Part shown: positions 5,680 to 8,707 of the stretch, piece after piece
How positions within the stretch are numbered: position 1 is the first letter of the stretch
Layout: every line of letters starts with the position of its first letter
From: Nitriliruptorales bacterium
GTDB taxonomy: Bacteria; Actinomycetota; Nitriliruptoria; Euzebyales; Egibacteraceae
NCBI GenBank assembly: GCA_007133145.1
Contig: SLNF01000084.1
Span: forward strand, 1-8,707
Direction of reading: 5' to 3'
DNA length: 8,707 nucleotides
Program-made: the position numbers and the translations under genes
The notes under the pieces: generated by a model
What the model was told of the DNA's origin: nothing
Databases searched by the model: none
What the model saw: only the letters and a program-made list of their open reading frames with translations

Positions 5680-6309
5680 GTGCTCTCGCTGCCGCGCTGG
5701 CGCGGCCGGGCGCGCTGGGGCGCGCTCGTCGTCGGCTGCCTCGTGGCCGGCGGCGGCATCGCGCTCACGCTGCTCGCCGACCTCGGCGTCGGGCCCTACG
5801 ACGTCCTCAACTCCGGCGTCGCGACCCGGCTCGGCGTGACCTTCGGGCTCGCGAGCGTCCTCGTCTCGACGTTCTTCGTCGCGGTCGGCTGGCGGCTCGG
5901 CGCCGCGGTCGGTCCGGGCACGCTCGTGGCGATGCTCGGCATCGGACCGGCCGTCGACGCCTGGAGCCTGCTGCTTCCCGGGTCGGTCGACGGGCTCGCC
6001 ACCCAGGCGGGCCTGCTCGCCGTCGGTCTCGTCGCGATCGCCTTCGGGCTCTCCCTCGTCATCGCCGCCGACCTCGGCGCGGGCCCGATGGAGGTCGTCA
6101 TGCTCGGGCTGTCGGGGCGGGGCGTGCCGCTGCGCTGGGTGCGCACGAGCCTCGAGATCGCGGTCTTCACGACCGGCTGGGCCCTCGGCGGGCAGGTCGG
6201 CGTCGGCACCGTGGTCATCGCCTTGGCGATCGGCCACCTCATCGCGGCGTTCGTGCCGTCCGACGTCGGTGCGGCCGCCGGGGGGCGAACCGGCCGCGCG
6301 GTGCCCTAG
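5680..6309 (+). CDS. YczE-type integral membrane protein (YitT/YczE-like)
   Basis: Multi-pass inner-membrane protein of 209 residues. YczE-type proteins are widespread in Firmicutes and Actinobacteria, and their transport or regulatory role is not established. The sequence shows about five or six hydrophobic segments (roughly 13-34, 54-70, 77-100, 108-130, 155-170, 173-192). It carries two related motifs, ADLGVGPYDVL (33-43) and ADLGAGPMEVV (130-140), plus VGPGTLVAMLGIG (77-89) and VGVGTVVIALAIG (173-185), so the protein looks like an internal duplication. The VRTSLE segment (154-159) and GWALGGQVGVGT (166-177) are typical of the family. The GTG at 5680 is chosen because GAGAGG precedes it; the frame stays open far into the algH-like gene, but that part is arginine-rich and not family-like. 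The stop overlaps the stop of the convergent UMF1 transporter. Confidence 0.88.
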   Translation: MLSLPRWRGRARWGALVVGCLVAGGGIALTLLADLGVGPYDVLNSGVATRLGVTFGLASVLVSTFFVAVGWRLGAAVGPGTLVAMLGIGPAVDAWSLLLPGSVDGLATQAGLLAVGLVAIAFGLSLVIAADLGAGPMEVVMLGLSGRGVPLRWVRTSLEIAVFTTGWALGGQVGVGTVVIALAIGHLIAAFVPSDVGAAAGGRTGRAVP

Positions 6310-6342
6310 CCCCGCCCCGCCGTCCCGGCCGGCACGGCGCGG
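6294..6342. terminator. Interrupted inverted repeat centred on the shared stop codons
   Basis: CCGCGCGGTGCC (6294-6305) pairs with GGCACGGCGCGG (6331-6342) at 11 of 12 positions (one G-G mismatch), around a 25-base loop that begins with the shared CTAG. It could help end transcription from both convergent genes, which have no intergenic space. There is no T-run, the loop is large, and the arms lie partly in coding sequence, so chance is possible. Confidence 0.3.
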
Positions 6343-7667
6343 GCCTGCGCGCGCTGGGCGACCCGGCGTCCCTCGGCCTCGTCGACGAACCACAGCAGCG
6401 TCGCCCCGACGGCGAAGAAGCCGAGGACCGAGAGGATCCCCTGCCGGCTCGAGCCCGTCAGCGAGATCACCCCGGCGAAGACCGCGGGGCCGATCATGCC
6501 GGCGAACTTGTCCATGACCCCGTAGAACCCGAAGAGCTCACCGGACTTGTAGCGCGGGATCATCGAGGCGAACAGCGAGCGCGACAGCGACTGCGTGCCG
6601 CCCTGGACGAGGCCGATGCAGAACGCGAGGACGAAGAACTCCGTCGCCGAGGTCATGAAGTAGGCGACGATCGTCACGCCGCCGTAGACCACGAGGCCGA
6701 GGAGGATGCAGCGCTTCGCGCCGATGACCCCGGCGAGCACCCCGAAGGCGAAGGTCGCGGGGATGCCGACGACCTGCACGATCACGACGGCGCCGAGCAG
6801 GGCGGTCTGGCCGATGCCGATCTCCGCGCCGTAGACCGTCGCGAGCCGGATGATCGTGCCGATGCCGTCGCCGTAGACGAGGTAGGCGAGCAGCAGCAGG
6901 AAGGCCTGACGGTAGCCGCGCAGGTCCCGCAGGGTGCCGCCCAGTCGCGCCAGCGCCCGTCGCGCCGCGCCACCACCGCTCTCCCCGGGGGCGACGCGTG
7001 GGCTCGGCTCGGGCACGAGGCGCAGCAGTGGCAGGGTGAACAGCAGCCACCACAGCGCGGTCGCGACGAAGGTCAGCCGCGCCGGCAGGGTGCCCTCGGG
7101 GATGCCGAACAGGCCGGGGAACTCGATGACGACGACGCAGGCGAGCAGCAGGAGCGTCGCGCCGACGTAGCCGAGACCGAACGCCCCGGCCGAGACCCGG
7201 TCGACCTCGTCCTGCCCGGCGACGTGTGGCAGCAGGGCGTCGTAGAAGACCGTGCTGCCGTTGACGCCGATGTTGACGAGGACGAACATCCCGAGGGCCA
7301 GGCGCCAGTCACCCTGCTCGACGTAGAACAGGGCGCCGGTCGCCCCGACGCCGAGGAGCATGAACGAGGCGAGGAGGCGCTTCTTCGCCGGCGTCTGGTC
7401 GGTGAGCGCCCCGATGAACGGCGCCGGCAGCGCGATGAGGACGATGCCGAGGGTGGTCGCGAGGGCGTAGCGCTGGCTTGCGACCGCCGGGGCGAGGCCC
7501 TCGGCGGCCACCGTCTGGTAGTAGACGGGGAAGACCGCGGTGACGATGACGACGTAGAGCCCGGTCGTGGCCCACTCGTAGAGCGCCCAGGCCCGCAGCT
7601 CCCGGCGGTGCAGGCCGAGGCGCTCGAGCAGCGGCTGCTGGGCTTCCGGTGGCGTGGATCGGGGCAC
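6306..7667 (-). CDS. MFS transporter, UMF1 (Atg22-like) family
   Basis: Inner-membrane transporter of 453 residues. UMF1 proteins are the bacterial relatives of the yeast vacuolar amino-acid effluxer Atg22; bacterial substrates are mostly unknown. Family marks are clear: AWALYEWATTGLY after the basic N-terminus (26-38), GALTDQTPAKKR in the helix 2-3 loop (86-97), NGSTVFYDALLPHVA (136-150) and the long signature from GLVQGGTQSLSRSLFASMIP (352-371) to FYGVMDKFAGMIGP (381-394). About twelve hydrophobic segments are seen, with a polar central loop at 219-250, and the length is normal. The GTG at 7667 follows GAGG (7679-7676) at eight bases. It is a single-gene unit, divergent from the small membrane protein at 7776 and overlapping the YczE-type gene by four bases at the 3' end. 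Confidence 0.93.
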   Translation of the reverse strand: MPRSTPPEAQQPLLERLGLHRRELRAWALYEWATTGLYVVIVTAVFPVYYQTVAAEGLAPAVASQRYALATTLGIVLIALPAPFIGALTDQTPAKKRLLASFMLLGVGATGALFYVEQGDWRLALGMFVLVNIGVNGSTVFYDALLPHVAGQDEVDRVSAGAFGLGYVGATLLLLACVVVIEFPGLFGIPEGTLPARLTFVATALWWLLFTLPLLRLVPEPSPRVAPGESGGGAARRALARLGGTLRDLRGYRQAFLLLLAYLVYGDGIGTIIRLATVYGAEIGIGQTALLGAVVIVQVVGIPATFAFGVLAGVIGAKRCILLGLVVYGGVTIVAYFMTSATEFFVLAFCIGLVQGGTQSLSRSLFASMIPRYKSGELFGFYGVMDKFAGMIGPAVFAGVISLTGSSRQGILSVLGFFAVGATLLWFVDEAEGRRVAQRAQARAVPAGTAGRG

Positions 7668-7675
7668 GGGCTCGT

Positions 7676-7706
7676 CCTCGGGGGCACCTGGCTCGCGCGC
7701 AGGCTA
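7676..7706 (-). promoter_or_regulatory. Candidate -10 and ribosome site of the UMF1 gene
   Basis: On the minus strand TAGCCT (7706-7701) fits the TANNNT -10 pattern and would give a leader of roughly 25-30 bases. This contains GAGG (7679-7676), eight bases before the GTG at 7667. No good -35 element is seen. The gap 7668-7775 thus holds two divergent promoters. Confidence 0.4.
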
Positions 7707-7762
7707 CGCCACGGATGGTCACCGAGCGACGCCCCCGACCTGCCGGTGCGGGGCGCGGCGGT

Positions 7763-7768
7763 TAGCAT
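7763..7768 (+). promoter_or_regulatory. -10 hexamer of a leaderless transcript (gene at 7776)
   Basis: TAGCAT, seven bases before the ATG at 7776, is the spacing expected when transcription starts at the A of the start codon. No Shine-Dalgarno lies upstream and no clear -35 is seen. Leaderless genes with exactly this arrangement are common in actinobacteria. Confidence 0.55.
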
Positions 7769-7775
7769 CGTGGCG

Positions 7776-8144
7776 ATGCCGAAGCCCCATGAGATCCCCG
7801 ACGGCCAGGCCTTCCGCGACGCCTGGGCCAAGCTCGACAAGGACGCGCGCCGGCGGGTGCGCCGGGCGATCAACCGGGGTCAGAGCGTCGAGACGCGCAA
7901 GGAGGCGCGGGTCGCCGTGGCGATGGCCCGCAGCCAGCTGCGCTTCTGGCGCTGGGGCTGGATGGTCGGCCCCATCGTCGTCTTCGCCCTCACCCTCGCG
8001 CAGGGCATCGAGGTCGCGGTCTTCAACACCGCGATCGTCACCGTCGTGGTCGCCGGCATGGCGCTGTTCTTCCGCCGTCGCGCGCAGCGTGCCGAGGCCC
8101 GCAACCTCGAGGTCGTCGAGCGCAAGCGCAAGCGCAGGGCCTAG
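7776..8144 (+). CDS. Small basic two-helix membrane protein, function unknown
   Basis: Protein of 122 residues that I cannot assign to a named family. The N-terminal part (1-56) is soluble and strongly charged, with a basic cluster RRRVRR (25-30) and a likely amphipathic helix (RKEARVAVAMARSQLRFWRW, 41-60). Two adjoining hydrophobic segments follow (about 60-77 and 79-99), separated by a short turn with one Glu (QGIEV), and a very basic C-terminal tail (RRRAQRAEARN to KRKRRA). By the positive-inside rule both ends face the cytoplasm. The frame is open far upstream, but the ATG at 7776 is preferred because the -10 hexamer TAGCAT lies seven bases before it and the upstream reading is antisense to the UMF1 gene. 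Its end lies 24 bases from the end of the convergent GH65 gene. Confidence 0.8.
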   Translation: MPKPHEIPDGQAFRDAWAKLDKDARRRVRRAINRGQSVETRKEARVAVAMARSQLRFWRWGWMVGPIVVFALTLAQGIEVAVFNTAIVTVVVAGMALFFRRRAQRAEARNLEVVERKRKRRA

Positions 8145-8149
8145 CGCCG

Positions 8150-8181
8150 CGCCGCCGCCACGACGGGTTCAGCCGGCGGCG
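8150..8181. terminator. Hairpin between convergent genes ending at 8144 and 8169
   Basis: CGCCGCCG (8150-8157) pairs perfectly with CGGCGGCG (8174-8181) around a 16-base loop that contains the GH65 stop codon. It lies just past the small membrane protein gene and could serve both strands. There is no T-run, and GC repeats of this type arise easily by chance here. Confidence 0.3.
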
Positions 8182-8707
8182 TCGCTCGTGTGACCGGAGA
8201 GGGCCACCGTCGTGGGGTCGCCGGGCACGAGCACGACCGGCTCGCCCTCGACGTCGATCTCGAGCTCGTCGCTGCCGGTGAGGAGGAACGTGACGTGCGC
8301 CTGGGTGAGGGCGACCTCGAGGCGCTGCCCGCGGATCATGAGCGGGAAGCGCAGTCGGGTCCAGTCCTGCGGCAGCGCTGGGTCGAAGGAGACTCGCCCC
8401 CCGTAGTCACGTAGCCCGCCGAAGCCGTGGACGAGGGCCATCCAGACCCCGCCGGTCGAGGCGACGTGCGTGCCGTGGTCGACGTTGCCGGCGACGTCGG
8501 CGAGGTCCATGAACAGCGACAGTCGGAAGTGGTGCATCGCGCTGACGTGGTCACCGATCTCGGCGGCGACGATCGCGTGCACCGGCGGCGACAGCGAGGA
8601 GTCGCTCGTCGTCAGCGGGTCGTAGTAGCGGTAGTTGCGCCGCTTCTGCTCACGGGTGAAGCGCTCGCCGAGCAGGAACATCGCGAGGACGACGTCGGCC
8701 TGCTTGA
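8169..8707 (-). CDS. Glycoside hydrolase family 65 enzyme, C-terminal part (5' end beyond window)
   Basis: C-terminal 179 residues of a GH65 protein, the family of maltose, trehalose and kojibiose phosphorylases and acid trehalases acting on alpha-glucosides. The visible part opens with KQADVVLAMFLLGERF, then RNYRYYDPLTTSDSSLSP, HAIVAAEIGDH, LDLADVAGN-like MDLADVAGNVDHG and ASTGGVWMALVHGFGGLRD, the end of the (alpha/alpha)6 catalytic barrel. The final segment (SFDPALPQDWTRLRFPL and after) is the small beta-sandwich C-terminal domain. The DSSLS stretch belongs to the phosphate-binding region in the phosphorylases; phosphorylases commonly have His before it, and here it is Ser. The catalytic Glu and the rest of the barrel lie beyond the window, so hydrolase and phosphorylase cannot be told apart. 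No signal peptide can be judged. Confidence 0.92.
   Translation of the reverse strand, partial: KQADVVLAMFLLGERFTREQKRRNYRYYDPLTTSDSSLSPPVHAIVAAEIGDHVSAMHHFRLSLFMDLADVAGNVDHGTHVASTGGVWMALVHGFGGLRDYGGRVSFDPALPQDWTRLRFPLMIRGQRLEVALTQAHVTFLLTGSDELEIDVEGEPVVLVPGDPTTVALSGHTSDAAG

Noticed and set aside
5491..6393. Minus-strand frame of 300 codons opposite the YczE-type gene
   Set aside because: Extremely Asp/Glu/Arg/Gly-rich shadow of a hydrophobic membrane protein gene; no motif.
7224..7775. Upstream extension of the small membrane protein gene
   Set aside because: The frame stays open but is antisense to the UMF1 gene with low-complexity product; the ATG at 7776 directly follows a -10 hexamer.

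Overview
This is a very GC-rich window (by eye well above 70% G+C, with third codon positions almost all G or C). GTG starts, TANNNT-type -10 hexamers placed directly before start codons, and the gene families present (UMF1 transporter, YczE-type membrane protein, YqgE/AlgH, GH65, PAS hybrid kinase) suggest a chromosomal segment of a high-GC actinobacterium. I cannot place it more precisely. I see no rRNA, tRNA, CRISPR array, transposase or phage gene.

Layout. Positions 1-3490 hold a minus-strand cluster read from right to left. It starts with a PEBP/YbhB-like protein (3490-3026), continues 16 bases later with a soluble PAS-PAS-kinase-receiver hybrid histidine kinase (3009-1096), and ends with an MFS drug-efflux-type transporter. 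The transporter's GTG start overlaps the kinase stop in a GTGA junction, and the gene runs off the left edge. The three probably form one transcription unit starting in the 3491-3672 gap. Divergent from it is a 200-residue protein of unknown function (3673-4275).

Positions 4315-4971 (minus) encode a small membrane protein with a striking voltage-sensor S4 segment, followed by two more membrane segments that lack a potassium-channel filter. Divergently, 5126-5668 encodes a YqgE/AlgH protein, followed after 11 bases by a YczE-type membrane protein (5680-6309). That gene ends tail to tail with a UMF1/Atg22-like MFS transporter (6306-7667, minus), the two sharing a CTAG that serves as stop codon on both strands. 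Divergent from the transporter is a small basic two-helix membrane protein (7776-8144). The right edge holds the C-terminal part of a glycoside hydrolase family 65 enzyme (8169 to beyond 8707, minus).

How the genes work together. The only convincing functional grouping is the PEBP-kinase-MFS unit, in which sensing may be coupled to efflux, and the algH-yczE pair. The rest looks like ordinary chromosomal housekeeping or accessory content in small units. Repeated themes are near-leaderless promoters (4971, 5126, 7776) and GC-rich hairpins at each of the three convergent gene ends. The most unusual item is the filterless voltage-sensor protein. I found no clear new multi-gene system.
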